This document shows, one piece after another, positions 1 to 8,079 of a DNA stretch of 64,000 nucleotides. The notes beneath the pieces are model-generated. The model did no database searches and was not told where the DNA came from. It saw only the letters and a program-made list of their open reading frames with translations. Every line of letters begins with the position of its first letter. Position 1 is the stretch's first letter. A program made the translations under genes and the position numbers. Origin of the DNA: Poriferisodalis sp965208895 (GTDB taxonomy: Bacteria; Actinomycetota; Acidimicrobiia; Acidimicrobiales; Poriferisodalaceae); assembly GCF_965208895.1 (NCBI RefSeq), contig NZ_OZ242363.1:310001-374000 (forward strand), in the 5' to 3' direction.

Positions 1-2400
1 GTGGTGTCGTCTGATCCGTCGCGGGTCAGGGTGAATCATCCGGATCAGTTGTTCATGGGCCGCAAGTACGCGAATGGCCATAATGGGTCGAACGGCGTCG
101 TGGGCGTTCAGGTGCAGACCAGTCTTATTCCCGGCAGCGGTCGCTTGGTTGGCTCCGCTCCTAAAGGTGATCAGGTTGGGTCCGCTGTTGACCGTAGGGA
201 TGGTTGGTCGGATCAGGACAGGTATGAGCCGTCTGGGTCGATGAGTTTCGATTTCACTGCTGCGGACTGGGCGGGTTATACGTCTATTGAGGAGCCTGTG
301 CTGCATAAGGGCTTTCGGGTGGTGGAGGTGACTGGTGTGGCTTCTGGTGCGGATGGGCTGCCCGCTAATGGGCCTGACGCGAAGTTCCAGTTGTTGTTGT
401 CGTCGAGCGATGCGTCGGTGGCGTTCGCGCCGGTCACGGTGGTGGTGAAGCGTTCGCGGGGGTTGGATCCGGTGTTCGACCCGGACCCGCGTTTCAGTTT
501 CGGGTGTCGTGAGCGGGAGTGTCTGCGTGTCGATGAGGGCGGCTCGGTTTCCTACACGGTGCGGAATTTCAACGTTCCGGCGCCGGGGTCGCCGTTGACG
601 ATCACTCCGACGGGTGAGGGCTTGTCGTTCGATCCGCCGGTGGTGTCGTGGACGCATCGCGATCATGATGAGCCGCGCACGGTGACGGTGACTGCTGCTC
701 ACGACAGTGATGTGAGGTCTGATACGCGGATCATTCGTCATGTGTTCAGCGAGAACTGGGACACGTCGGGGTCGCTGTCGAAGATTTTGCGGCGAAGCGA
801 GTCCAAGGCTGAGGCGGAGTCGGACTTCAACATGGCGGTGCGGGTGGTCGACGACGATCTGAGGAGTTTCGATGCTGTGGGCGCCGATGGGGCCGTGATC
901 GACCGGGTCAGCGTGTTGAGCCGTGCGGGCGAGAGCCGTTCGGGGCTGGGACGTTTCTGGCTCCGGGTCGACGGGCCGCCTGACTGCGAGCGCCGTTCTG
1001 CGGGGTTGTGCTGGGATACGTTGCGGATCCGGCTGCGCAGCGGCCGCCCGGACGGGTCGTGGGACAACGCGCCGGTGGCCGCGACGGTGCATCGCGCCGA
1101 TCAGGCGGGTGCGAGTCCGTTGTCGTACTCGAAGGTCGCGGGGCCCAGGCACTGGTACGCGATGCATATCAGGCCGGAGCACTGGGACAGGCTGTTGCGG
1201 GTCGATTTGACGCTGGACCCGGCGCTGTACGGCACCAGCGGCAACTATGAAATCTCGATGAGCTTGGAGCGGGCGAACGGCGAGCCGTCGGCGCATCGGC
1301 GGGTGACGGTCAGCTACGGGCCGAACCTGGAGACCTCTCCCAGCGTCGACGACAACAGCGTTCCGGTGTCCGACGGCGTTCCGGTGCCCGACGGCCAGCA
1401 AGCACCCCCCCACGGCCAGGACCAAGAGCAGGCCGATCAGCAGCAGGCCGTCCCCGACGCGGACAGCGGCGGCGCGGACCCGGTGCCGTATGCGGCGGAC
1501 CCCCAGGTCGTCTCCGCGGTGCAGTATCTGGCGTCGCAGACCCATCACGGCTTCGCGCACGTGAACCGCTGGCAGCGGGCGCTCGCCGCGATCGGCGCGC
1601 TGGACCCTGCCGACGTGACGGGCGGCGCGTTGAGCCTGGCCGAGGCGCGGCAGAACGCCAGCAGGTACAGCAGCCCGGTGTGGGACCAGGTAGTCGCCGA
1701 GATCGAAGCCAAGCAAGCCCACGACACAGCACAACAACAACAGCAACAGCAACAGCAACAGCAGCAGCCTGTCGGCGACGGCCAGCCCCAGCAGCAGCCG
1801 CAGCACCAGCCTGTCGTCGTGCCTGAGGTGACTGTCGTGTCCGCGTCAGGAGCGACCGAGGGATCCGCGGTGAGCTTCACGGTGGCAGCGTCGCCTGCGC
1901 CCGCAGCGGACTTGGCTGTGTCGGTCACGATCGCGGCGGCAGGCGATTACGGCGTCACCGCAGGCACGCGCACGGTCACGATCCCCGCCGGTTCGTCGTC
2001 GGCGACGCTGACCGTGGACACCGTCGGCGACAGCACTGACGAGCCCGACGGGACCATCACCGCTGCGGTGGCTAATGGCGACGGCTACACCGTGGGCGCC
2101 GCAGCCGCGGCGACGGCCACCGTGGCTGACGACGACGAGCCGCCGGCGGCGTACGTGATGGACCCGGCGCTGATCGCGGAGGTCCAAGCGCACATCGCGT
2201 CGTTCAGGGCGCGCAGCCACCACGCAGGGATACGCGACTGGACAGCGGTGCTCGACCGGCTCGAAGGCCGCAGCGGCGGCATGAGCGACGACCGCATCGC
2301 AGCGTGGCTCGACCGGTCACGCCGTCACGGCTGGGCCGACGGCATCGACACGCTGCCCAAAGTGCAGGCAGCGCTCACCGCCCAAGCAGCAGCCTCATAA
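1..2400 (+). CDS. Large Calx-beta-type surface or secreted protein (5' partial)
   Basis: The frame is open from the first base and starts in what looks like the middle of a protein, so the N-terminus probably lies upstream of the window. At least 799 residues are present. Residues about 180-255 form a beta-rich segment of the kind found in repetitive adhesins (SVSYTVRNF, then PPVVSWTHRD and TVTVTAAHDSD). A Gln tract of 12 residues lies at about 578-589, followed by more Gln/Pro-rich linker. Residues about 608-705 resemble a Calx-beta domain, with a TEGSAVSFTV start and a TATVADDDEP end. Two related helical modules of about 75 residues, each opening with a DP motif and containing HHG/HHA, flank the Gln and Calx-beta part (about 500-575 and 720-795). 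No membrane anchor or sorting motif is visible at the C-terminus. Calx-beta domains are usually extracellular and calcium-binding; a role in adhesion is an inference. Confidence 0.7.
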   Translation: MVSSDPSRVRVNHPDQLFMGRKYANGHNGSNGVVGVQVQTSLIPGSGRLVGSAPKGDQVGSAVDRRDGWSDQDRYEPSGSMSFDFTAADWAGYTSIEEPVLHKGFRVVEVTGVASGADGLPANGPDAKFQLLLSSSDASVAFAPVTVVVKRSRGLDPVFDPDPRFSFGCRERECLRVDEGGSVSYTVRNFNVPAPGSPLTITPTGEGLSFDPPVVSWTHRDHDEPRTVTVTAAHDSDVRSDTRIIRHVFSENWDTSGSLSKILRRSESKAEAESDFNMAVRVVDDDLRSFDAVGADGAVIDRVSVLSRAGESRSGLGRFWLRVDGPPDCERRSAGLCWDTLRIRLRSGRPDGSWDNAPVAATVHRADQAGASPLSYSKVAGPRHWYAMHIRPEHWDRLLRVDLTLDPALYGTSGNYEISMSLERANGEPSAHRRVTVSYGPNLETSPSVDDNSVPVSDGVPVPDGQQAPPHGQDQEQADQQQAVPDADSGGADPVPYAADPQVVSAVQYLASQTHHGFAHVNRWQRALAAIGALDPADVTGGALSLAEARQNASRYSSPVWDQVVAEIEAKQAHDTAQQQQQQQQQQQQPVGDGQPQQQPQHQPVVVPEVTVVSASGATEGSAVSFTVAASPAPAADLAVSVTIAAAGDYGVTAGTRTVTIPAGSSSATLTVDTVGDSTDEPDGTITAAVANGDGYTVGAAAAATATVADDDEPPAAYVMDPALIAEVQAHIASFRARSHHAGIRDWTAVLDRLEGRSGGMSDDRIAAWLDRSRRHGWADGIDTLPKVQAALTAQAAAS
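1732..1769 (+). repeat. CAA/CAG microsatellite encoding polyglutamine
   Basis: A run of CAA and CAG codons encodes 12 consecutive Gln residues in the linker between the first helical module and the Calx-beta domain of the surface protein. Mixed CAA and CAG codons suggest it is fairly old, or selected at the protein level. Confidence 0.85.
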
Positions 2401-2460
2401 CCCCAACAACCACAACAGCCTGCGGCGACGGCCACAGCTCAATCCCCGGACAGGAAGTCC

Positions 2461-2472
2461 TAAGGTGCAGCC
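2461..2472 (+). promoter_or_regulatory. Leaderless -10 element (TAAGGT) of the flavin reductase gene
   Basis: TAAGGT at 2461-2466 is followed by 6 nt and then the ATG at 2473. There is no Shine-Dalgarno sequence. The spacing predicts that transcription starts at or next to the start codon. Confidence 0.5.
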
Positions 2473-3006
2473 ATGAGCACTGCGGACTTGCCCGACGAGT
2501 TGGTCAACCGGGTGACGTGGAAAATCCCCAATGCGCTTGCGCTGGTGGGTTCGAGAGCCGGCGACGAGCGCAACGCCATGACCACCAGTTGGATCACCCA
2601 GCTGTCGATGGCGCCGGTGATCATCGGGATCGGTGTCGACAACACCGCTGTCACCCACCGGCTGATCTCCGCGGGCGGCTCGTTCTCGGTGAACCTGTGG
2701 AATGCGGAGAACACCCGACCGTTTGTCAAATTCTCCAAGCCCGCTGCTTACGAGGCGGGGGACGACAGCGCAGGACGGGCGACCGGGAAGCTCAACGGCT
2801 GGTCGGTGTACGAGGCCAACACAGGAGTGCCGGTGTTCGTCGACGCTGCTGCCTGGATGGACTGTGAGGTGCGTCACAGCGTGGATCTCGGCACTCACAC
2901 GCTGTTCATGGGCGAGCTCGTGGCGGCAGGCATCAATGACGACGAGGTGCGGCTCGCCTCCATGTCCGACACCCGGATGAAATACGGCGGCGTCAAGCGC
3001 CATTAG
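2473..3006 (+). CDS. Flavin reductase-like FMN-binding protein
   Basis: The 177-residue protein has the layout of the flavin reductase-like family (split-barrel FMN-binding oxidoreductases). These are either NAD(P)H:flavin reductases that feed monooxygenases or stand-alone flavoenzymes. Family-like segments are NALALVGSRAGDERNAMTTS near residue 18, the pattern that holds FMN phosphate in relatives, and PVIIGIGVDNTAVTHRLI near residue 50. The length matches the family. ATG 2473 is chosen because a -10-like hexamer lies 6 nt upstream, implying leaderless expression. No partner monooxygenase is adjacent, so the substrate is unknown. Confidence 0.75.
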   Translation: MSTADLPDELVNRVTWKIPNALALVGSRAGDERNAMTTSWITQLSMAPVIIGIGVDNTAVTHRLISAGGSFSVNLWNAENTRPFVKFSKPAAYEAGDDSAGRATGKLNGWSVYEANTGVPVFVDAAAWMDCEVRHSVDLGTHTLFMGELVAAGINDDEVRLASMSDTRMKYGGVKRH

Positions 3007-3212
3007 CCATTTGTGCGGATTGGCCTGCAGGGTTGACCGGCTGAGCAGGGACTCAGCAGAGCTTGACCTGCTCATCTGCGTACGGCGTGGCGCCAATTCG
3101 GCGGGCCTCACGGTTCCCTCAGGCGACGATCTATCGGCCCGGCTACCATGGGATGCCTTGCGAGCTCCGCTGCGGCGGAGATGCAGAACATGCCGCCGAC
3201 CAGGGAAATCAT

Positions 3213-3437
3213 GTGCCGAAAGTCAAAGACGACGCCATCTTGCTCGAGGGGAAAACCGTCGAAGCACTCAAGGGCGGCCACTTCCGCATTGAGCTCGACA
3301 ACGGGCACGAGGTGTTGGGGCACCTGAGCGGCAAGATGCGCAAGCACCACATCCGGATCCTGCCCGGCGACCGGGTGCAGGTAGAAGTCTCGGCCTACGA
3401 CCTCAGCCGCGGCCGTATCACCTACCGCTACAAGTAG
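3213..3437 (+). CDS. infA: Translation initiation factor IF-1
   Basis: The protein has 74 residues and is a single S1/OB-fold domain. IF-1 binds the A site of the 30S subunit during initiation. Family hallmarks are visible: LEGKTVEAL, FRIELDNGHEVLGHLSGKMR, the IRILPGDRV stretch and the C-terminal GRITYRYK. Start GTG 3213 gives the normal family length, with AGGGA 6 nt upstream acting as ribosome-binding site. A possible -10 (TACCAT, 3144-3149) would give a leader of about 57 nt. Unusually, the gene stands alone instead of sitting beside rpmJ, rpsM and rpsK, so it may be a second IF-1 paralogue or a relocated infA. Confidence 0.93.
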   Translation: MPKVKDDAILLEGKTVEALKGGHFRIELDNGHEVLGHLSGKMRKHHIRILPGDRVQVEVSAYDLSRGRITYRYK

Positions 3438-3545
3438 ATCACGACGATCCCGAGCGGTTCTGCGGGGGGCGGTTGCCCGGCGCAGGGCCATCTGCGCGCT
3501 CTACGCTCCGCGAGGAAGCCAGATTGCACGAGCGAGGGAATCGAC

Positions 3546-4391
3546 ATGAGCACAACAGCGCAGCCGTCGAACGGCACGGTGAGCTACAGCGTGGAGCGGG
3601 ACCGCGCGGGGGACGTGGCGACGGTCACGCTTAACCGACCCGAGACGCTGAATTCCATGAACGACGAGTTCATGAACGACATCACTGAGGCATTCGGGAT
3701 GGTGGCGGCCGACGAGTCGGTGCGAGCGGTCGTGCTCACAGGAGCGGGACGCGGTTTCTGCTCCGGCGCAGATCTGCGAAATGCTGCCGCCGACGGTGCC
3801 GAAGGCGTCGATGCTGACGCAGCGGGGGAGGCGACCACCGACTCGATGGACAATGCATTCCATCCGGCGATCCAGGCGGTGGCCGAGTGCCCCGTGCCGA
3901 CCGTCGCCCGCATCAACGGCGTGGCCGCGGGAGGCGGCATCGGCCTGTCGATGTCGTGCGACGTGGCCATCGCTGCCCGGTCGGCATTCTTCGTAGCGAC
4001 ATTCGGGCCTCGGCTCGGGATCGTGCCCGACCTCGGTACCACGTGGCAGCTGCCCATGCGCGTCGGCAGGGCCAGAGCGTTGGGCATGTCGCTGCTGGGT
4101 GAGCGCGTCAGCGCCGATCAAGCCGCCGAGTGGGGCTTGGTGTGGAAGACGGTCGACGACGACGAGCTCGATGCTGCGGTGGCCGAGGCAATCGATGTGC
4201 TCCGGCGGAGTTCGCCGGCCGCGATGGCACGTATCCGCTCCGCCGTCGACGGCGCCATGCAGCGAGACCTCGCCGACCAGCTTGACGTCGAAATGGGGCA
4301 CCAAGCCGTGCTCATTCCTCGCAACATGTCCCACGGTGCAGAGGCGTTCCTGGCCAAGACCGACCCGTCATTCCCGGGCGAGCGCTACTGA
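3546..4391 (+). CDS. Enoyl-CoA hydratase/isomerase family protein
   Basis: This 281-residue protein belongs to the crotonase fold and would hydrate or isomerise an acyl-CoA thioester, as in beta-oxidation. Typical segments are VATVTLNRPETLNSMN (about 21-36), VRAVVLTGAGRGFCSGADL (about 59-77), which holds one oxyanion-hole residue, and INGVAAGGGIGLSMSCDVAIAA (about 122-143), which holds the second. FGPRLGIVPDLGTTWQLPMRVG follows. ATG 3546 has a GAGGGA ribosome-binding site 6 nt upstream and a possible -10 (TACGCT) near 3503. The substrate cannot be read from sequence. An acyl-CoA dehydrogenase gene follows on the same strand. Confidence 0.9.
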   Translation: MSTTAQPSNGTVSYSVERDRAGDVATVTLNRPETLNSMNDEFMNDITEAFGMVAADESVRAVVLTGAGRGFCSGADLRNAAADGAEGVDADAAGEATTDSMDNAFHPAIQAVAECPVPTVARINGVAAGGGIGLSMSCDVAIAARSAFFVATFGPRLGIVPDLGTTWQLPMRVGRARALGMSLLGERVSADQAAEWGLVWKTVDDDELDAAVAEAIDVLRRSSPAAMARIRSAVDGAMQRDLADQLDVEMGHQAVLIPRNMSHGAEAFLAKTDPSFPGERY

Positions 4392-4488
4392 CCCGAACGT
4401 GCGGTGCCGACGGCTGCGCCGAGTTTGTTCGCGTACAGCCCCGGCGACGGCTTCGCTATAGCTGGCCTGCCGCATGATGTCGCCATTC

Positions 4489-4564
4489 GCGCTGATTGTG
4501 TGCGTTTGCGCTGACGGAGTGTGTCTGCGCTAATTGTGTGCGGCAGCGCTGAGTTTGTTGTTGC
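4489..4564. repeat. Four 19-bp tandem repeats upstream of an acyl-CoA dehydrogenase gene
   Basis: Four back-to-back 19-bp units (4489-4507, 4508-4526, 4527-4545, 4546-4564) each begin GCGCT and are rich in TGTGTG or TTGTTG. Unit 1 is GCGCTGATTGTGTGCGTTT and unit 3 is its closest relative. The array ends about 28 bp before the -10-like CAGAAT of the next gene, so it covers the -35 side of the promoter. It may be an operator array for cooperative binding of a regulator. Confidence 0.75.
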
Positions 4565-4591
4565 GCAGCGTCAGCGGCTGCGCGGTGCTGG

Positions 4592-4603
4592 CAGAATGGC
4601 GCG
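4592..4603 (+). promoter_or_regulatory. -10-like CAGAAT 6 nt before the acyl-CoA dehydrogenase start
   Basis: CAGAAT at 4592-4597 is 6 nt from ATG 4604, and no Shine-Dalgarno is visible. It is a weaker match than the TANNNT hexamers at other starts in this window. Confidence 0.35.
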
Positions 4604-5842
4604 ATGACCGACACCCTCGAAGCCCCCGCTGCCCAAGGCACCGCTGATCCCGCTGCTGCGCGGGTCGACGCTGTCATCGATGAGCTGCTCGCCTCCCATG
4701 ATCCGAAGCAGTTGAGCTACGTCGAGTTCCGCGGCGCGCAGTTCGATGCCGGGCTGGCCTGGGTGCACTTCGACGAGGGCCACGGCGGGCTGGGCGTGAG
4801 CCCCAAGCTGCAGCGACGGGTGGAAGAACGGCTGCGGGCGGCTGGTGCGCGGCCCCAGAAGCCCGTCACGTTCTTCATGCACCTCGCCGGGCCGACCATC
4901 CACACCCACGGCAGCGAAGACGTCAAGCGGCGCTTCCTGCGGCCGATGTTTACCGGCGAAGAGCTGTGGTGTCAGCTCTTCAGCGAGCCCGGAGCGGGCA
5001 GCGATTTCGCCGGTCTGGCGACCAAGGCAGTGGCCGACGGGGAAGAGTGGGTGGTGAACGGCCAGAAGGTCTGGAACACCCTGGCGCACCTCGGCGACTT
5101 CGGCATGCTCGTCACCCGCACCAATCCCGAGGTGCCCAAGCACCGGGGGCTCACCTACTTCGCGCTCGACATGAAAGCGCCCGGCGTGGAGGTGCGTCCG
5201 CTGCGCCAGATCACCGGCGAGGCCGAGTTCAACGAGGTCTACATGACCGACGTACGCGTGCCCGACGCAAACCGCGTCGGCGACGTGGGCGATGGCTGGC
5301 GGGTGTCGCTGACCACGTTGATGAACGAGCGCAACGCCATCGGCGCCGGGGGAGCCGGCCCGCCCAAGCGGGGCTCCGGGCCGATCTCTGTGCTCGTGAA
5401 GCTGTGGAAACAGCGTGAAGAAGCCGATCGCGACGATGTCACCAAGGATCGACTGACCAAGCTGTGGACCCGAGCTGAAGTGCTGCGCCTTACCAACATG
5501 CGAGCCGGCGAGAACCGGCGCAAGGGCAACCCGGGACCCGAGATGTCGATCGCCAAGCTGGCCTTCGCCGAGCTCAACCAGGCCCTCATGACCTGTGCGG
5601 TCGACATGATGGGCGCCGACGGGCTGGTCGGGTACGACTACACGTTCCGCCGTCCGGGAGACCTGTCGGTGGACGGATCCGACGGCGGCGTGCAGCACGG
5701 CTTCCTGCGAGTGCGCGCCAACTCCATCGAGGGCGGCACCTCAGAGATCATGCGGAACATCCTGGGCGAGCAGGTCCTCGGCCTTCCTGGCGAGCCCCGC
5801 ATCGACAAAGACGTCCCCTGGGTCGAGGTGCCTCGCAACTGA
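4604..5842 (+). CDS. Acyl-CoA dehydrogenase
   Basis: The 412-residue FAD flavoprotein would catalyse alpha,beta-dehydrogenation of an acyl-CoA, passing electrons to an electron-transfer flavoprotein. The family order is present: N-terminal helical domain, then the beta-domain with CQLFSEPGAGSDFAGL (about 124-139) and GLTYFALDMKAPGVEVRPL, then the C-terminal helices ending in SIEGGTSEIMRNILGEQVLGLP, which resembles the nucleotide-binding end of family members. ATG 4604 is supported by the -10-like hexamer 6 nt upstream. The chain-length specificity is unknown. Four 19-bp tandem repeats precede the promoter and may regulate it. Confidence 0.9.
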   Translation: MTDTLEAPAAQGTADPAAARVDAVIDELLASHDPKQLSYVEFRGAQFDAGLAWVHFDEGHGGLGVSPKLQRRVEERLRAAGARPQKPVTFFMHLAGPTIHTHGSEDVKRRFLRPMFTGEELWCQLFSEPGAGSDFAGLATKAVADGEEWVVNGQKVWNTLAHLGDFGMLVTRTNPEVPKHRGLTYFALDMKAPGVEVRPLRQITGEAEFNEVYMTDVRVPDANRVGDVGDGWRVSLTTLMNERNAIGAGGAGPPKRGSGPISVLVKLWKQREEADRDDVTKDRLTKLWTRAEVLRLTNMRAGENRRKGNPGPEMSIAKLAFAELNQALMTCAVDMMGADGLVGYDYTFRRPGDLSVDGSDGGVQHGFLRVRANSIEGGTSEIMRNILGEQVLGLPGEPRIDKDVPWVEVPRN

Positions 5843-5850
5843 GACACCCC

Positions 5851-5863
5851 GACCCATCGGGTC
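5851..5863. terminator. Short hairpin between convergent genes
   Basis: GACCC-ATC-GGGTC forms a 5-bp stem between the convergent ends of the acyl-CoA dehydrogenase gene and potD. There is no T-tract, so a terminator role is tentative. Confidence 0.3.
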
Positions 5864-5869
5864 ACAGGG

Positions 5870-7114
5870 TCAGCTCTTGGCCTCGGTCAGCATGTCCTGC
5901 ACGATCAGGCCGAGGTCGCCCATCTGCGGGATCAGCTCCAGCCGCTCGTACACCTCCGGCGGCGGGTAGATGCCCGGATCCTCGAGGATCTCGTCGAGGA
6001 TGTACGGCGTTGCGGCCTCGTTCGGGCTGCCGTAGTAGGTGTAGTTGGTCAGCGCGGCGCCATTCTCTGCGTCGAGCAGGAAATTGATCATGGCGTGGGC
6101 CGAGCACACGTTGTCGGCATTGTGCGGGATAGCCATGGTGTCCACCCAGCGCACGCCGCCCTCGGCGGGGATCGTGTACACGTGGGTCTCGTACGCGTCG
6201 GTCTCGAAGAACGCCTGAGCGAAGCCCCCGCTCCAGCCGTGCGCTACGTCCACCTCGCCGTTGACCAGGTCGTCGCCGAAGGTCACCGAGTCGTACTTGA
6301 GCAGCCGATCGTTGGTGTCCCGCAGCAGGGCACCGGCTTCGCGGATCGCCTCCTCGTTGCCCGACTCGATGGTCTCGGTGATGCTGTAGCCCAGATACTT
6401 CAGCGCAGCCGAAACGGTCTCAGGAGCGTCATCGAGCAGCGAGATGCCGCCCGGCACCAGCGCCGCGGTCTCGGGATCGAAGATGACCGCCCACGATGAC
6501 TCGCCTCCGAGCGCATCGAGCACGTCGTAGGTCATGCCGATGCCGGTCGTGCCCCACTGGTACGCCACGTGAAAGCGGTGGTCAGGATCGAAGGGCGGGT
6601 TGGCCCACGCGTCGTCGATGTTCGCCGCATTGGGCAGAGCGTCGAAGTCCAGCGGCGCCAGCAGGTCCTCAGAGATCATCAGCGCCACCATGTAGTCGGA
6701 CGGCACGACCAGGTCGTAGATGGCCGCACCTGATTCGACCTGGGTGAGCATCTGCTCGTTCGATTCGTACACCGAGTAGTCGACGTTGATGCCGGTCTCC
6801 TCCTCGAAGGCGGCCAGCAGTTCCTCGTCGATGTAGTCGGCCCAGTTGTAGAACGCCAGGTCGCCGTCGGTCTCGCCGGGCTCGCAGCCGTCGCCGGCTT
6901 CGGCAGCTTCGGCGGTGTCGCTTGCCGCGGCGGTGTCGTCTGCCTCCGTGGTCGCGGCGTCGCTCGCATCGCTTGCTGCCGCAGTGGTGGCTGGAGCAGC
7001 GTCGCTGTCCTCATCGGAGTCTCCGCACGATGCCACCAGCAGCACGGCTGCGAGCGCAAGCGCCAGCCGCCGGCTGCGTCGCAGTCGGCGGATGGTTCTG
7101 GATGGGTTGGGCAT
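5870..7114 (-). CDS. potD: Polyamine ABC transporter substrate-binding lipoprotein (PotD/PotF-like)
   Basis: The 414-residue exported lipoprotein captures spermidine, putrescine or a related polyamine. A basic n-region and hydrophobic stretch lead to the lipobox LVASC with Cys30 as lipidation site. An Ala/Thr/Asp-rich spacer runs to about residue 75, then a type II periplasmic-binding fold begins with LAFYNWADYIDEELLAAFEEETG, the standard opening of PotD/PotF proteins. ATG 7114 is chosen because GGGAGGA lies just upstream and the signal peptide begins there. It is the last gene of the minus-strand polyamine operon, 115 bp after potC. Confidence 0.9.
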   Translation of the reverse strand: MPNPSRTIRRLRRSRRLALALAAVLLVASCGDSDEDSDAAPATTAAASDASDAATTEADDTAAASDTAEAAEAGDGCEPGETDGDLAFYNWADYIDEELLAAFEEETGINVDYSVYESNEQMLTQVESGAAIYDLVVPSDYMVALMISEDLLAPLDFDALPNAANIDDAWANPPFDPDHRFHVAYQWGTTGIGMTYDVLDALGGESSWAVIFDPETAALVPGGISLLDDAPETVSAALKYLGYSITETIESGNEEAIREAGALLRDTNDRLLKYDSVTFGDDLVNGEVDVAHGWSGGFAQAFFETDAYETHVYTIPAEGGVRWVDTMAIPHNADNVCSAHAMINFLLDAENGAALTNYTYYGSPNEAATPYILDEILEDPGIYPPPEVYERLELIPQMGDLGLIVQDMLTEAKS

Positions 7115-7229
7115 TGTTCCTCCCTTGTTGACGCTCCGGCGGAACGTCGCTGTAGATGTTCGAATCATTGGTTGGATTCCGATATCGGGCTTCGTGTGGT
7201 TGTTCGTGGGCGTCCCAACGCCGTCGGGG

Positions 7230-8066
7230 TCACGGTGTGCTGGCGCGGGGTCGCTGCAGCGCAAGCGAGGCCACGACCAGGGTGATCGAGGCCGCCAGCA
7301 TGAGCGTCGAGATTGCGTTGAGCTCGGGTGTCACCCCTTGGCGGATCGAGCTGAACACGTACACCGGCAGCGTCGTCGCCCCCGGCCCTGCCGTGAACGC
7401 CGATATGACGACATCGTCGAGCGACAGCGTCAGCGCCAGCAGGGCGCCCGCGGCGATGCCCGGCGCTATCAGCGGCAGCGTCACCCTCCTGAACGTACGC
7501 CACGGCGTGGCATACAGATCGCGAGCGGCCTCTTCGAGCGTGCGGTCGAATTGATCCAGCCGGGCGCGCACGACCACGGCGACGAACGAGATGTTGAACG
7601 CGATGTGGCTGAGGGCGACCGTCGTGACGCCCAGGGTGAGCCTCGGGCCGATGATGTCGATGAGCTTGAACGCCTCGGCGAAGAACACCAGCAGCATGAC
7701 GGCCATCGTGATATCGGGAATGACGATGGGCAGGTACACCGTGCCGTCGAGCGCCCGTCGGCCCTTGAAGCGGTAGCGGTCGAGTGCCAGCGCCACGGCG
7801 GTACCCAGCACCACCGAGACGATGGTGGAGCTGATCGCGACAATGAGCGATACCCGCAACGCACTGATGATCTGCGTGTTGCCCAGCGCCTCGCCATACC
7901 AGCGGGCCGACAGGCCCTGCCAGACATTGACCCGCTCGGAGTCGTTGAACGAGAAGATCACCAGGACGATGATCGGCACGTACAGGAATGCGAACACGAA
8001 CCAGGCATTGGCCTTCAGCAGGTGTCTCGTCGAGCGCCGTGCGCCGGCGGTGCCCAGGTTGCTCAT
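7230..8066 (-). CDS. potC: Polyamine ABC transporter permease (PotC)
   Basis: The 278-residue inner-membrane permease is one half of the polyamine channel. About six membrane segments are visible, from WFVFAFLYVPIIVLVIFSF to the C-terminal LMLAASITLVVASLAL. The EAA loop that contacts the ATPase is at EEAARDLYATPWRTFRRVTLPLIAPGI. ATG 8066 is preferred over an upstream in-frame start because GAGGAG precedes it at a suitable distance and because the following MSN is a typical N-terminus. It lies 13 bp after the potB stop. Confidence 0.9.
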   Translation of the reverse strand: MSNLGTAGARRSTRHLLKANAWFVFAFLYVPIIVLVIFSFNDSERVNVWQGLSARWYGEALGNTQIISALRVSLIVAISSTIVSVVLGTAVALALDRYRFKGRRALDGTVYLPIVIPDITMAVMLLVFFAEAFKLIDIIGPRLTLGVTTVALSHIAFNISFVAVVVRARLDQFDRTLEEAARDLYATPWRTFRRVTLPLIAPGIAAGALLALTLSLDDVVISAFTAGPGATTLPVYVFSSIRQGVTPELNAISTLMLAASITLVVASLALQRPRASTP

Positions 8067-8079
8067 GACCTTCGGCTCC

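Noticed and set aside
3007..3212. tRNA or small RNA upstream of infA
   Set aside because: I found no cloverleaf pairing or CCA-type end. No tRNA or rRNA gene was recognised anywhere in the window.
4571..5698. Long open frame on the minus strand opposite the acyl-CoA dehydrogenase gene
   Set aside because: High-GC codon bias produces long antisense frames. The plus-strand frame has full family motifs; the antisense frame has none and is rich in His, Gly and Arg.
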